A model generated the notes under the pieces. The model did not search any database and was not told the origin of the DNA. It was given only the letters and a program-made list of their open reading frames with translations. From assembly GCA_002633025.1 (NCBI GenBank), contig NMRB01001335.1:1-64000 (forward strand): a stretch of 64,000 bases of DNA. The letters are read 5' to 3'. The first letter of the stretch is position 1, and each line of letters begins with the position of its first letter. Source of the stretch: Notospermus geniculatus. Lineage: Eukaryota; Nemertea; Pilidiophora; Heteronemertea; Lineidae. Position numbers and translations under genes: made by a program. Shown piece by piece: positions 32,501 through 42,935 of this stretch.

Positions 32501-33625
32501 AAGGATTTATCCAAAACCCTGTGAAATCGCAAAACGCAATGCGGGAAACCTGTGTAAAGTTTTTCAGTGTTTCCGTGTGTCAGTGTTCCCCCTATTGTTC
32601 TGGAAACACTGGCAGATAGATCGACACGTTTCTCTGTGTGTCCTCCATTGTCGCATCGCGGCTTACATGTATTCCGTCAGACAATAGCAAGGGAACACTC
32701 GCAGATGGGGAACGCTAAAAAACGTTACACCGGTCTAGTGGAAACAGGGTTTTACAATGTGTGTTCCAATGCCTGTGAAAACCGCATTATCCCAATGCCT
32801 GTGGAAACCGCTCCGACCGCCACAAACCGCCAAGTGGACACGGGGCCTCAAGAAATCTTGTCCTCCTTCCTGCAGATGGTATCCAGCGAGTAATGCCCGC
32901 TGTAAACGATCAAATTTTTCATCCAATTTTCTGAATATGCTCAATAAAGGCCTACATGAGGGTTTATACATTGAAGCCCCAATAGGCCCGGAATCTGAAC
33001 TTCCAAAAAATTGGATGAAAAATTTGATCATGCACAGCGGGCATCAGCAAAACAAAATTGCCAAATTATTTTGACACATTGTTATGCTCTTCAACTTCAG
33101 AGTTTGTCCTCAAGTGCCCGGAAGAGGGGCGGGCCCGGAAGAGGGACGTTCCACTCAACTGTGACACAGTGCAATCTGTGACCAGTTGAATTGTGTCAAT
33201 AATTTTCAATCAAATTCGTATCATTTCAGAAAGACTTGATCATGAACCTGAAAATGGCCGCTGATTTTGGCAGTCATGGCATCGTCTTTTGGGCCAGCTC
33301 ATCCGATTTCAAAACCGTGCCGCAGTGTACGAACTTTAAGACATATCTGCACGACACCCTTGGTCCGTACGTTAAAAAGATCATCGATGACACTCGGGAG
33401 TGCAGCAGAAAGATCTGCAGTGGTCATGGCCGATGTCAGAGGAAAGCTATAAAGGAGTTGATGACTCTACCATCAGAAAGAGACGAAGAATTCGCAGAGA
33501 AATACAAGGAAAGGTTTGAGGCGTTGAAGAGGAAAATAGCCGCTTGGACTGGTGAATCTGAGAATTATGACGACTTTGTGTGCAGGTGCTACCCAGGACG
33601 GAAGGGGAAAGACTGCTCCGAATAA
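26586..33625 (+). CDS. hyaluronidase-like gene C (5 exons, intact)
   Basis: Exons 26586-26870, 28645-28958, 31542-31688, 31927-32131 and 33230-33625 give 448 residues, close to the usual GH56 hyaluronidase length. Residues 1-16 form a signal peptide, so the product should be secreted. PFIIVWNAA, an NAT glycosylation sequon (RCNATHK) and IGHHN are in exon 1. FDQEWWMASWELM carries the family's Asp-x-Glu (Asp126/Glu128). WGFYHYPFC and a second Cys are in exon 3, LYPSVYL in exon 4, and HGIVFWASS plus an EGF-like module with six Cys in exon 5 (CSRKICSGHGRC..VCRCYPGRKGKDC). Expected role is endo-hydrolysis of hyaluronan or chondroitin; substrate is not readable from sequence. Exon 1 is nearly identical to that of D. 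Intron 1 carries a 715-bp foldback and intron 3 a tRNA-like remnant. Confidence 0.92.
27751..28466. mobile_element. large foldback in intron 1 of gene C
   Basis: CTTGTTGGTCATATTTCTGC (27751) pairs with GCAGAAATATGACCAACAAG (28444). The arms remain complementary for about 250 bp each (GAGTGGTTGCTGAGATATTT with its mirror). Upstream, TA-CAGTCATGGACATT at 27645 resembles a Tc1/mariner left terminus, but no matching right end is seen. Confidence 0.7.
29052..29206. mobile_element. hairpin MITE in intron 2 of C (GGATCCACTGTTGCGATTTT)
   Basis: GATCCACTGTTGCGATTTTG near 29062 pairs with CAAAATCGCAACAGTGGATC near 29177, with GCTTGAGACGG and CCGTCTCAAGC inside. A related half copy is near 12945. Confidence 0.7.
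29320..30920 (+). repeat. long dispersed repeat in intron 2 of C, interrupted by a TIR element
   Basis: It starts with AAATGGTCCATGGACCATG, then units of about 270 bp with TTGAACTTTGACCTCTGTGA, CCTTGAAAAGTAGGTCAAAT, ATGATAAAAATTTGGAG and GTTATTGCACTTTTTGTG. The element at 29804-30505 interrupts it. No open frame or family recognised. Confidence 0.6.
29804..30505. mobile_element. 702-bp TIR element (TGGGCCCAGTTCCTGAAACA)
   Basis: The ends GGCCCAGTTCCTGAAACAGC and GTTGTTTCAGGAACTGGACC are inverted. Sub-terminal repeats of AACGCCACGTTAGC and TAACATGGCGTTAAC are present on both sides. Non-coding interior. Confidence 0.65.
30930..31360. repeat. inverted-repeat GC-rich element in intron 2 of C
   Basis: AGCGTCCACTAGGGCGCGGA (30927) faces GGCGCTCTAGTGGACGCCAC (31341). 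The interior holds TTCCGCA repeats and one N at 31232. A 158-codon minus-strand open frame is incidental. Confidence 0.5.
31760..31830 (-). repeat. tRNA 3'-half (SINE-like) remnant in intron 3 of C
   Basis: On the minus strand a B-box-like GGTTCGAGTCC (complement of 31789-31799) lies in a tRNA 3'-half context. No A box is evident. The same remnant is in intron 3 of gene E (50180-50250), so it predates their duplication. Confidence 0.45.
32160..32860. repeat. cluster of GTTTCCACT/GCGGTTTTCACAGG hairpins in intron 4 of C
   Basis: GCGGTTTTCACAGG, ATCCAAAACCCTGTGAAA and GAAACCGCTCCG-like segments alternate in both orientations. A GTTCCC/CCGTCAGACAATAG block (32570-32710) is shared with 2700-2815. 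At 32664-32671, TACATGTA precedes ATTCCGTCAGAC-type sequence that is TA plus TTCCGTC at 2790. Confidence 0.55.
32900..33025. repeat. inverted pair in intron 4 of C
   Basis: GATCAAATTTTTCATCCAAT (32909) and ATTGGATGAAAAATTTGATC (33010) are exact complements, with TAATGCCCGCTGT and ACAGCGGGCATCA outside. A short foldback element. Confidence 0.6.
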
Positions 33626-34089
33626 AAAGCTTGAATCATGCAAATATCAAAGGTCATCATGTCATGTGTTTTGATAATCAATTGATTCAACAAATTAGTT
33701 TAAGTAACTCTTGACCAGATGTTGATCAAGACCTATCAGGCAATTTTTTTGATTATCACTTTAACACAAACGGACCTCTCTGTCACTAGGCCCCTATAGT
33801 AGTTTACTACGATGCGGTAGTGAAAATGTATGTAAATGATTTTCTCGAGATATGTCATGGTATTTTGAGTGTAACATATTTTTTCATTTCAATCAAATTT
33901 GTTTTAATTTATTATTAGTAAGAATAAAAAAGGTTACTCACGTGGTTAATTTTGAATCCTCGATCAGGCATTCGAAATGTAAACTTTCGTTCCTTTGTTG
34001 TTTTGATCTTGCTCACAACAGCTGAAATAAATAAAGTGTTAACGGTATTTTAGAAGAGAGATTGCTCGACTTGTATCAGGTGAAGTCGT

Positions 34090-34150
34090 AATAAACTACT
34101 TAAACCAAATAGCTGTGCGTCTTTTGTGAATTAATTTCGAAAAGTCAGCA
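34090..34150 (+). promoter_or_regulatory. 3' processing block of gene C
   Basis: AATAAA at 34090-34095 (GTCGTAATAAACTACTTAAA) followed by TGTGCGTCTTTTGTGAATTA. Block 1 is present near 33750 but its AATAAA has been replaced by GGCCCCTATAGTAG. Confidence 0.5.
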
Positions 34151-34859
34151 CACCAAGGTGGTGGTTCAACAGTTGTCATTGTGCCCACGAAAGGTTTTCC
34201 ATCACGTGATAGATTTCTGGCGAGAAGTGGCTCATAAGATGCCATAAGAATTCATTTTGGCACGTCAGCTTGCTTCAACTCAAAAGGTAATGGTTGGAGA
34301 TCTTGTTCGTCCATGTGCACTACCCCCAATAGTGAGGTTTCGCAAATCTGACGAAACACGAAGTACGAAATACGAAATCGGACTTCATTTCCATGCCGTA
34401 ATGAATTTCAGAAGATGGTTGGAACCATCCCCTGGAGCCATCTCCCATTCCCTCGAGCATTCTAAAGCCAACTGGGGAATAATGATTGATCACGCGAGCA
34501 CTTGATGTCACCAATTAGTGTGGACATAAATTCGTGATTTAATGTGGACATAAAATCGGAATTAAGCTGGACATAAATATGAATTATCTCCACTCCAGCC
34601 TGCGATAGACGTGTGAAATCAATGGAAGCAGAAAGAAACACACAAAACCAGACGGATCCAGCAGAGCCTAATCTCGATCCGGCTGTTCAATCTCTTGCTC
34701 TACTCCCTCTGCAAAAGCTCCCTACAGCCCAATTTATTCCTCTTCCCACCAACCTCAACTTCAGGTAGCTCCTAAAACTGATCATCCAGAAAGGATTGAT
34801 GCGGGTCATGGAATGCCGACTTTCTGTTCCTTCTCAGCAGCTGTTTGTTGTGCCTCCCA

Positions 34860-35675
34860 CAGATCTGTTGCTGTTCCTGCTTCGGAAACAGTGTTGTTCC
34901 TTCTACAGATATACGTATTTGCTGTTCTTTCTCCAATCTGTAGATGCTATTCCTTCTCCACATCTATGTACCGCTACTACTCCTCCTGATCTGTTTGCCG
35001 TTCCTTCCCAAGATCTGTTTGCTCTTCCTTCTCCAGATCTGTTTATTTTTCCTTCTCCTGATCTACTTGCTGTTCCTTCTTCAGATACTTGCTGTTCCCT
35101 CTCCAGATCTGTTCGTTGTTCCTTCTCCAGATCTGTTTGCTGTTCCTTCTCCAGATCTGTTTGCTGTTCCTTCTCCAGATCTGTTTGCTGTTCCTTCTCC
35201 TGGGATCTATTTATTGTTCCTTCTCCTGATCTATTTGCTGTTCATTCTCCAGATCTGTTAATTTTTCCTTCTCCAGGTCTATTTGCTGTTCCTTCTCCGG
35301 ATCAGTTTATTGTTCCTTCATTCTCCTGATCTATTTGTTGTTCCTTTTCCTGGGCCGACCGCAGAGAAAGTCCGATAGTGCTACCGACGCCTATCGGCAG
35401 TTAGTTATAACGCATTTTCCATTAACTAAACCGCCGATAGGCACCGAAACCACTATCGGACTTTCTGTGCGGTCGGCCCTGATCTATTCGCTATTCATTC
35501 TCCAGATCTGTTTGCTGTCCTTCTGTAGATCTGTTTGTTCCTTCTCCTGGTCTATTTGTTGTTCCTTCTCCTGATCTATTCGCTGTTCATTCTCCTGATA
35601 TCTATTTGCTGTTCCTTCCCCAGATCTGTTTGCTGTTCCTTCTCCTGATGTGTCTGCTGTTTTCTCCCCGGATTT
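34860..35675. repeat. 24-bp minisatellite array 2
   Basis: Units of CCTTCTCCAGATCTGTTTGC plus TGTT, more degenerate than in array 3. They are interrupted at 35352-35479 by a hairpin MITE. Open frames in several phases are a consequence of the 24-bp period. Confidence 0.85.
35352..35479. mobile_element. hairpin MITE inside minisatellite array 2
   Basis: GGGCCGACCGCAGAGAAAGT and CTTTCTGTGCGGTCGGCCC are complementary ends, with CCGATAGTG and CACTATCGG inside. Array units resume directly on both sides, so the insertion is younger than the array. Confidence 0.75.
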
Positions 35676-35933
35676 GTTTTTGGCGGAATTCACGGAATAC
35701 GAACTAATTCGTTGATTATTATTGAAAGCCTAGCCAATCGAGAAGATTGTGTGGTGGTTACATATTGGGTATTCATTCAGACTGATGATATTTTTTCTCT
35801 ATTCCTATGTTTATTCAAACCTGCATCAGAAAGCATGACGTAGCCAGGTGTGCTGCACAGATGTTTTTGCTCCCTTTCAAGAGGACTTCAACTGTCTAGG
35901 CCCATGTTTACAGTAACCAGTGGTAGGCCTACA

Positions 35934-35941
35934 AAGGATCC
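35934..35941. other. TAGGCCTA insertion in one copy of a dispersed repeat
   Basis: This copy reads CAGTGGTAGGCCTACAAAGG. The three other copies (near 25012, 45622, 47150) read GTGGTAGAAAGG. A clean 6-bp gain. Confidence 0.75.
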
Positions 35942-36509
35942 AAAAGCAGATAAGCAGAAGTCTTTTTTTCAGAGGATTCAAAATCTCTTCACGGAAACCA
36001 GCAGTAGAAAGCGTGGGGCAGCTGATGCGCCACAGATGATCTGGGTCTCAGTCAAGAGAACTCCAAATCTCTTGACCAATGTTTAGAATAACCATCAGGA
36101 GAAAGCATGGAACAGCTGAGGGGCAGCAGATGTTTCCACCCCTTTCAATTCAAATTGATTTCATGATATGAAGCCCTCTTGGAATTTCAAAGGGAGTAAA
36201 TTGTGTTGGATATTCAGGATGATATTCAGACCATATCATGGGACCCTACAAAACAGTGCATGAACAACACAATGGAAGGGGTAGGACCGCCCCCCCCCCT
36301 ATTTCTAAACCCTGGATCCGGCCCTGCCAGTTCAAGTATTTCTAACACTGCTGACTACATGTACAGGCATGGATCCATTTTTGACCGATTATCGCGGGCT
36401 GGCCTAGTTTAAACGCCAAACCGGTAATTCTGCTTGCCCAGGCCAGATGTTTAAGAGAACTGAGTTTCATATTGTTATATTGTATTTGTATTTTTTTATT
36501 TTTGTCATA

Positions 36510-36646
36510 ATATTGTCTCGTGGTCCAGGGCATCCCAGCTGAATCAATTTATTTTGAGTCCATTTTCCTTAAATAGGCCTACCCGTCTGCCAGCCTAGCA
36601 TTGTCTGGATTGCACCCCATAGGAAGTCGTCACGTACTCTTCCAAA
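36510..36646 (+). promoter_or_regulatory. promoter and 5'UTR block of gene D
   Basis: CATCCCAGCTGAATCAATTT with CAGCTG, TTAAATAGGCC at 36569 (78 bp before the ATG), then CAGCCTAGCATTGTCTGG and CTCTTCCAAAATG. Confidence 0.55.
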
Positions 36647-39600
36647 ATGAAGATCCTGATAATGATGCTGGTGTTTGGAGCTGTTTCATCAGAAAACGCT
36701 TTGCCAGATGATCCATTTATCATTGTGTGGAATGCAGCAACGTTAAGATGCAACGCAACCCACAAAATTGACCTCGACCTAGCTAAGTATGGTATTGTTG
36801 CCAACCCCTACATGGCGTACGAGGGAAAAGTTATAACCCTTCTCTACAAGAAGATGGGAAAGTTTCCACACATCGGTCACCACAATCTACTAGATAAAAA
36901 CCCCGAATCAAAGTACGGAGGGATTCCACAGGTAAGTTAACTTAACCCTAAAGCCTAGTTCATACTTCGACGCAAGACCATNNNNNNNNNNNNNNNNNNN
37001 NNNNNNNNNNNNNNNNNNNNNNNNNNNNNNNNNNNNNNNNNNNNNNNNNNNNNNNNNNNNNNNNNNNNNNNNNNNNNNNNNNNNNNNNNNNNNNNNNNNN
37101 NNNNNNNNNNNNNNNNNNNNNNNNNNNNNNNNNNNNNNNNNNNNNNNNNNNNNNNNNNNNNNNNNNNNNNNNNNNNNNNNNNNNNNNNNNNNNNNNNNNN
37201 NNNNNNNNNNNNNNNNNNNNNNNNNNNNNNNNNNNNNNNNNNNNNNNNNNNNNNNNNNNNNNNNNNNNNNNNNNNNNNNNNNNNNNNNNNNNNNNNNNNN
37301 NNNNNNNNNNNNNNNNNNNNNNNNNNNNNNNNNNNNNNNNNNNNNNNNNNNNNNNNNNNNNNNNNNNNNNNNNNNNNNNNNNNNNNNNNNNNNNNNNNNN
37401 NNNNNNNNNNNNNNNNNNNNNNNNNNNNNNNNNNNNNNNNNNNNNNNNNNNNNNNNNNNNNNNNNNNNNNNNNNNNNNNNNNNNNNNNNNNNNNNNNNNN
37501 NNNNNNNNNNNNNNNNNNNNNNNNNNNNNNNNNNNNNNNNNNNNNNNNNNNNNNNNNNNNNNNNNNNNNNNNNNNNNNNNNNNNNNNNNNNNNNNNNNNN
37601 NNNNNNNNNNNNNNNNNNNNNNNNNNNNNNNNNNNNNNNNNNNNNNNNNNNNNNNNNNNNNNNNNNNNNNNNNNNNNNNNNNNNNNNNNNNNNNNNNNNN
37701 NNNNNNNNNNNNNNNNNNNNNNNNNNNNNNNNNNNNNNNNNNNNNACAAAAGCCGATTGCTCGAATAGCATTCAAAGCGTATTCCGTGGCGTACTTCTGT
37801 ACATTCCGAGCTGTATTCGGTGCACGGTGTATGGTGTATGAAACGCCCTAATGGAAACCCCTCCAGAAAATGACCACCGCCGCGATATCCGTCGCGCAAA
37901 AACGTGTCGCTTTTCCGCGAGCGAAAAAACGCTCTAGTGGAAACGGGCCTTTAAGGCCCGTTTCCACAGAAGCGGTAGCGTGAGCGTTTTGACGCTTCGC
38001 CCATTGTTTGGAAGCAGAGCGGCGGAAAATAACAAAAGATTTGACGCATCACGCAGCGTGAAACGCGTCTGTGGAAACGAGCCTTTAAGCTGCTTTTCCA
38101 CGAGGCGTTTGCGGGCGCGGAATGGGAGGTGGGCGCGGATGCGGGTGAAACAGCTAAAGGGAAATACATTGGATCGATCTTTTGTACCCGCGTCCGCCAC
38201 CTATTCCGCGCCCGCAAACGTCTCGTGGAAAAGCAGCTTTTCCACGAGGCGTTTGCGGCCGCGGAACAGGAGGCGGGCGCGGGTTGAAAAAGTCGATCCA
38301 ACGTATTTCCCATTGGCTTTTTCACTCGCACCCGCGCACGCCTCCTCTTCCGCGCCCGCAAACGCCTCGTGGAAAAGCAGCTTTAGGCATATAGCGAAAA
38401 AAATACTTCTAGCTTTTCCTTGTTTGCTTACATAACGCTTGCTATTTTTGACCTATTTTTTGTTATTTCAGCTTGGAAATCTGACCGATCATCTCGCTAC
38501 ATTGGAAAAGCACATAAAAGAAAAAATACCCGATCGGTCATTCAATGGACTGTCTCTCTTTGACCAAGAGTGGTGGATGGCTTCATGGGAACTCATGCAT
38601 AGTAAATATGCACGCTACTTGGATCCATCGAAAGAGCTGGTCAGGAATCAACCAGGATGGAGCGAAGCAGAAGTAGTGGAAAAAATCCGAAAGGAACACC
38701 CAAAATGGTCAGAAACTACGGCTAAAAAGAAGGTGCACATATGGATTGCGAAAGAAGCAGAAAGACAGTTTAATATTGCAGCACGGTAGGTAGCCTACAC
38801 TCAATATGAGGAACCCACACACTAACGTCACGACGTGGCGCTGCGAGCGTTTGTACCGAAGTCTCTGTTTTTCTAACGTTATTGGTTCACGTACATGTAG
38901 TGACCATTATTTTCATACCGGTTTTGCCCGATTCACTCTTCGATAGCGCGGTTATTCACATTATCCAGGGCTTAGCACTCACGCAGGAAACTTACACTGT
39001 GAGGCTGAAGATTGAAAGCCAATAAAATCGGATAACCTTCGATAAAGATGAACTTTTAGTGAATAACCTTAATAAGTTAAAAGTAGATATCCATTTGCTG
39101 CTTCGGATTTCTTCTGGGGCCATAATATTCGTTAGTTGACCTAAAAATTGCGTTTAATGCCCAGTGCATTCGTGATATCCAATACATGGCAGAATAACAC
39201 AGGCAGGACGAGCCTATTATTGGAAGGCGTATATGGTAGGCCGGAGTGGACTTAATTCTTATTTAAGTGGCAAAGCAATGAACTATCCTTAGGACCATGT
39301 CGGGTATTGGAAGCTCAGAATTTCTAAAATGGTGCCCCATATCCCTCAATTGCGATATTTTTTTCGATAATTTCACTACGTGAACCTTAACGCCACCAGG
39401 CTTGTTTCCATTTATTTCTGGCGTGAAAATAAACCATTTGCGTTGGTCGCCAAACAATAAAACTTACATCATCTTGTAGCAGATGAAATTTTCTTTTAAT
39501 CTCATTCCTTTTTTTCTTAAAATGAAGAGATACAATGGCGATAAAAGCAACGTCTTTTGTGTCATTTTTCCTGTATATATATGTACAGGCAATTTTTTCA

Positions 39601-41808
39601 TGACGCAACGTCAGCACCTAACATGACGTCAATGACACCTAAAATGACGTCAAAGACGTCGTTTCGGTACAAGCGCTCGCAGCGCCGACCTGTCGGTGAG
39701 CGGGTTCCCCATTCAGTGGTATCGGCCTCCGCTCGAAGCTGTCACCCTCGACCACTGAAACACTTGATGCCAAAGTCCGTTTCTGAACACTAGATGTCAC
39801 TACCAGTTGTTGACGAACGCGCTCAGCCGATAAGAAAATGTTTCATGTTTTCCTCTAGTTGCGTGAAATACTGGTCGCTGATTGGTTGATGACAGTCTGC
39901 GCCATCTAGTGTTCAGAAACATGATTAGGCCCCACCTGTGCCAGTGGTTGAGAGCGTATAACTAGTATTAAGTTCGAGGCCACTGGGGACGAGTGTACAC
40001 GGTAGGGTGAATCCTCCAGGTTGAATTTCAATTCAATAAATACTAAGATAGTCAATCAGTACTATTGTCAATGTCATTATAAAAGGCTTTCTTGCTTGCC
40101 TACTTTTCTTTTCATCAGAGGCCACCCAATGTAAAATTTACAGATTGCACTTTGTGAAAGAATAGGCTACCTTCCTCTCCAGTCTCACCTCGGTACATTT
40201 ACATTCATTTCAGAAAATACTTGGAACAGTCCCTGCTTTTAGCTAAGAGAGTGAGACCAGACGGAAAATGGGGATTTTATCATTATCCTTTCTGCTACAA
40301 TACCGATAAAAAAGCTGCCTGGATACGTTGTACAAAAGAGGTCAGAGAGAAAAATGACCGGTAAGTTGTATTTTCGGGTTATTCCAATTTTACTATAGAG
40401 TTTTCGCAAGGCCCCCGAAACGCCAACGCGAACGTCTATCCTTTTGTTCGGTGCTCTCTTCGTGGCATCGAACAATGGGTTTGGCGTTCGCGTTGGCGTT
40501 TCGGGGGCCTTGCGAAAACTCCCTAATTCCAATTTTCAAGGCGGGTAAAAATTGAGAAAGGATTCGAAGTTCACTAGACCTGTAATGGATACCTTGTGAG
40601 TACAATAAATGAAATAGTTAATTCCCTATAATTTCAGAATAAGGTGGTTTTACAAAGAAATGGATGTTCTTTATCCTTCCGTCTATTTGCAAACCAACAT
40701 ATCACCTCCAAACCGGCTCTATGGAAACATAGAAGAAGCATTTAGGATTGCAAAAGAATTCTCACCACCCAAACCTGTCTGGCTGTATTCAACAATCAGA
40801 TACATTGACGATACGACTACATTCTTCTCAGAAGTAAGTAAGAAAGTTCCCTCCACCATTTCGACAGAATAAAGGCCCGTTTCCACTATTGCGGATTCCG
40901 CTGCGGTTTGCGGCGAGTGGTGCGGTTTTCACAGGGTTTTGGATAATCGATGGTTTTTAATTATCCCAATTCCTGTGAAAACCGCGACAGAATCCGCTGA
41001 AATGGAAACGGATCTTATGAAATCTTGTACCCTTCCTGCATAGTAAAAAATTAGCCAAATTATTTTGACATGTTATGCTCTTCAACTTAATCAGAGTTTG
41101 TCCTCGAGATGCCGGAATGAGACGTTCAACACGTCTGTGATAGAATGCAACCAACTGAATGAGGAGGTAGCCTAATTTTTTTCTACCATTTGATGGCGTA
41201 TCCACTTTTCCACTGTGACGTTGTACAGAACGTCAACGTCACACTGCCGTGACGTTGTGGCTTCATGCTCGCACCGCACATTGCCACGGAGATGACGTCC
41301 TGAAGACAATGAAAAGGCCTGATTTGGTCGCAGCGACATCTTTCCGTGGAGAAGTGGCGACCCCCTCATTGTCTCAAAACTTTAAATCAAATTCATATCA
41401 TTTCAGAAAGACTTGATCATGAACCTGAAAATGGCCGCTGATTTCGGCAGTCATGGTATCGTCATTTGGGCCAGCTCATCCGATTTCAAAACCGTGCCGC
41501 AGTGTACGAAATTTAAGAAATATCTCCACGACACCCTTGGTCCGTACGTTAAAAAGATCACCGAAGACACCCGGGCGTGCAGCAAAGCGATTTGTAGTGG
41601 TCATGGCCGATGTCAGAGGAAAGATATAAAGGAGTTGATGGCTCTACCATCAGAAAAAGACGACGAATTCGCGAAGAAATACAAGGACAAGTTTGAGGCG
41701 TTGAAGAGGAAAATCGCCGCTTGGACTGGTAAATCCAAGAATTTCGATGACTTCGTGTGCCTGTGCTACCCAGGACGGAAGGGGAAAGACTGCTCCAAAC
41801 AAGCTTGA
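36647..41808 (+). CDS. hyaluronidase-like gene D (5 exons, intact)
   Basis: Exons 36647-36931, 38472-38785, 40214-40360, 40638-40833 and 41407-41808 give 447 residues. A signal peptide is followed by PFIIVWNAA with an NAT sequon. FDQEWWMASWELM holds Asp126/Glu128, the acid pair used by GH56 hyaluronidases. WGFYHYPFC, LYPSVYL and HGIVIWASS follow in order, and exon 5 ends with a six-Cys EGF-like module (CSKAICSGHGRC..VCLCYPGRKGKDC). Exons 1-4 are the closest match to gene C, differing by few residues in exon 1 and exon 3, so C and D are a recent pair or have undergone gene conversion. Intron 1 contains an N gap and three GC-rich hairpins, and intron 3 a hairpin MITE. Its introns and 3' flank are the empty-site reference for insertions in gene E. 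Confidence 0.92.
36982..37745. other. assembly gap (Ns) in intron 1 of D
   Basis: A run of 764 Ns between exons 1 and 2 of gene D. It is flanked by GC-rich hairpin DNA, a likely cause of assembly failure. Confidence 0.95.
37945..38388. mobile_element. three adjacent GC-rich hairpins in intron 1 of D
   Basis: Hairpin 1 (37950-38090) has GGCCCGTTTCCACAGA and TCTGTGGAAACGAGCC ends. Hairpins 2 and 3 (38092-38240, 38236-38385) have AGCTGCTTTTCCACGAGGCG and CGTCTCGTGGAAAAGCAGCT ends. They lie end to end. Open frames of about 136-151 codons over them are artefacts. Confidence 0.7.
38835..39689. mobile_element. 855-bp TIR element, GGCGCTGCGAGCG family, long form (intron 2 of D)
   Basis: TGGCGCTGCGAGCGTTTGTA at the left faces TACAAGCGCTCGCAGCGCC at the right. 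It shares its inner block (TGACGTCAATGACACC, TTTAATCTCATTCC) with 16566-16884 in reverse orientation. No transposase is recognised, so it is non-autonomous. Confidence 0.6.
40398..40521. mobile_element. TA-flanked hairpin, GGGAGTTTTCG family (intron 3 of D)
   Basis: GAGTTTTCGCAAGGCCCCCG and CGGGGGCCTTGCGAAAACTC are complementary ends. The right end reads CTCCC-TA; the left reads TA-TAGAG, possibly TA-GGGAG with two changes. The terminus resembles the element at 42098-42246. Introns 3 of C and E lack it. Confidence 0.7.
40872..41016. mobile_element. GTTTCCACT hairpin in intron 4 of D
   Basis: AAGGCCCGTTTCCACTATTG and AAATGGAAACGGATCTT bound the element, with GCGGTTTTCACAGGGTTTTG and CCTGTGAAAACCGCGAC inside. 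The same family occurs at 9126-9275 and, eroded, in intron 4 of C and E. Confidence 0.65.
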
Positions 41809-42097
41809 ATCATGCAATATCAAAGGTCATCACGTGTTTTGGTAATCAACTGATTTGAATTCAACAAGTTTAGATAACACTATAGACCACGTTGATCAAG
41901 ACCAATGAGGCAATTTTTGATTACCATTTTACCATAAATGGACCTCCATCTGATAAAAGTAGTTTACTGCGAAGCGATGTTCAAAAATTACGTGACTTTC
42001 TCAAGACTGGCAGTGGTATTTTGGTAAAATATTTCAAACTAGTTCAATGTGTCTTTCATTTGTTTTAACCTGTCATGGGTGGTATGTCGACTCATTA

Positions 42098-42246
42098 GGG
42101 AGGTTTCGAAACCAAATGACAAACGTAAACGTTAACGACAACGTTATTTTTGTACCGAAAATGCAATATAAAATCTGGTTAATGTGTGGTACGAAAAATA
42201 ACGTTGTCGTAACGTTTACATTTATTGTTTGATTTCGAAACCTCCC
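42098..42246. mobile_element. TA-flanked hairpin (GGGAGGTTTCGAAACC ends) in 3' flank of D
   Basis: TA (42096-42097), GGGAGGTTTCGAAACC at the left; GGTTTCGAAA..CCTCCC then TA (42247-42248) is approximated at the right by GATTTCGAAACCTCCC. The arms run about 60 bp and share AACGACAACGTTATTTTT. Gene E lacks it at the same site (near 52096), with single TA, so target duplication of TA is supported. The termini GG..CC are those expected for a TAGGCCTA footprint. Confidence 0.75.
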
Positions 42247-42503
42247 TACTGTATTGTTCTGTGATCACGTAAAGAGACTTATAGATCTTTTCTAAGACAA
42301 GAAATTATATTCGTAAGAGATTTCTAAATGTAGCATATTGTTTAATTTATTTTAATATCTGGACTTATAATAAGAATAAAATGGTTACTCACACGCATGA
42401 TTCCTCGATCAGCCATGGAACTTGCAAGCGCATCGCTGTAATCTTGCTCACTGCAGCTGAAAAAGTGTACATGTATTTGGAAGACTTGTTTGGGTGAAGT
42501 CGT

Positions 42504-42560
42504 AATAAACTACTTAAAGCAAAGAGCTATGTGTCTTGTGAATTATTTCCGAGAAGTCAG
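42504..42560 (+). promoter_or_regulatory. 3' processing block of gene D
   Basis: AATAAA at 42504-42509 in GTCGTAATAAACTACTTAAA, followed by TATGTGTCTTGTGAATT. Block 1 at 41949 reads CTGATAAAAGTAG, so its signal is degenerate. Confidence 0.5.
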
Positions 42561-42714
42561 CAAACCAAGGTGGTGGGTGAAGTCTGCTCTTCAACAGTTG
42601 GCATTATGTCACGAAATGTTTTCCATCGCGTGACAAGTTTCTTGCCAAAGCTGGCTAAAGAGGCACCATGAGAATCCGTATTGGGACATCAGATTGCCCA
42701 CCTCAAAAGGTACA

Positions 42715-42823
42715 GGACCCATATTCATAAACCGACTTAAGTCTAAGTGTGACACTTATCCTTTGTTCAACACAAAAGATAAGCCCCATACTTTGACTTA
42801 AGTAAGTTTATGAATATGGGGCC
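42715..42823. mobile_element. GTATTCATAAA-family MITE, copy 4
   Basis: GACCCATATTCATAAACCGA to AAGTTTATGAATATGGGGCC, near-palindromic, with TTTGTTCAACACAAAAGAT in the centre. Confidence 0.7.
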
Positions 42824-42824
42824 A

Positions 42825-42935
42825 GGCCCCGTATTCATAAAGCTACTTAAGTCTAAGTATGATACTTATCTTTTGTGTTGAACAAAGGATAAGTGTCATA
42901 CTTAGACTTAAGTAGTTTTATGAATACGGAGCCTG
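42825..42935. mobile_element. GTATTCATAAA-family MITE, copy 5
   Basis: GGCCCCGTATTCATAAAGCT to AGTTTTATGAATACGGAGCC. The arms are almost perfectly complementary, so this is the youngest-looking copy. It abuts copy 4. Gene E's flank lacks both copies. Confidence 0.75.

Larger units (their letters stand above)
34150..36508. other. intergenic C-D, composite repeats, no gene recognised
   Basis: A 34615-34930 unit is shared with 23990-24330. Minisatellite array 2 follows, then the TTCAAGAGGACTTC repeat (35795-36230). The layout matches the B-C interval, so the duplicated unit probably includes this composite repeat. Confidence 0.6.
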
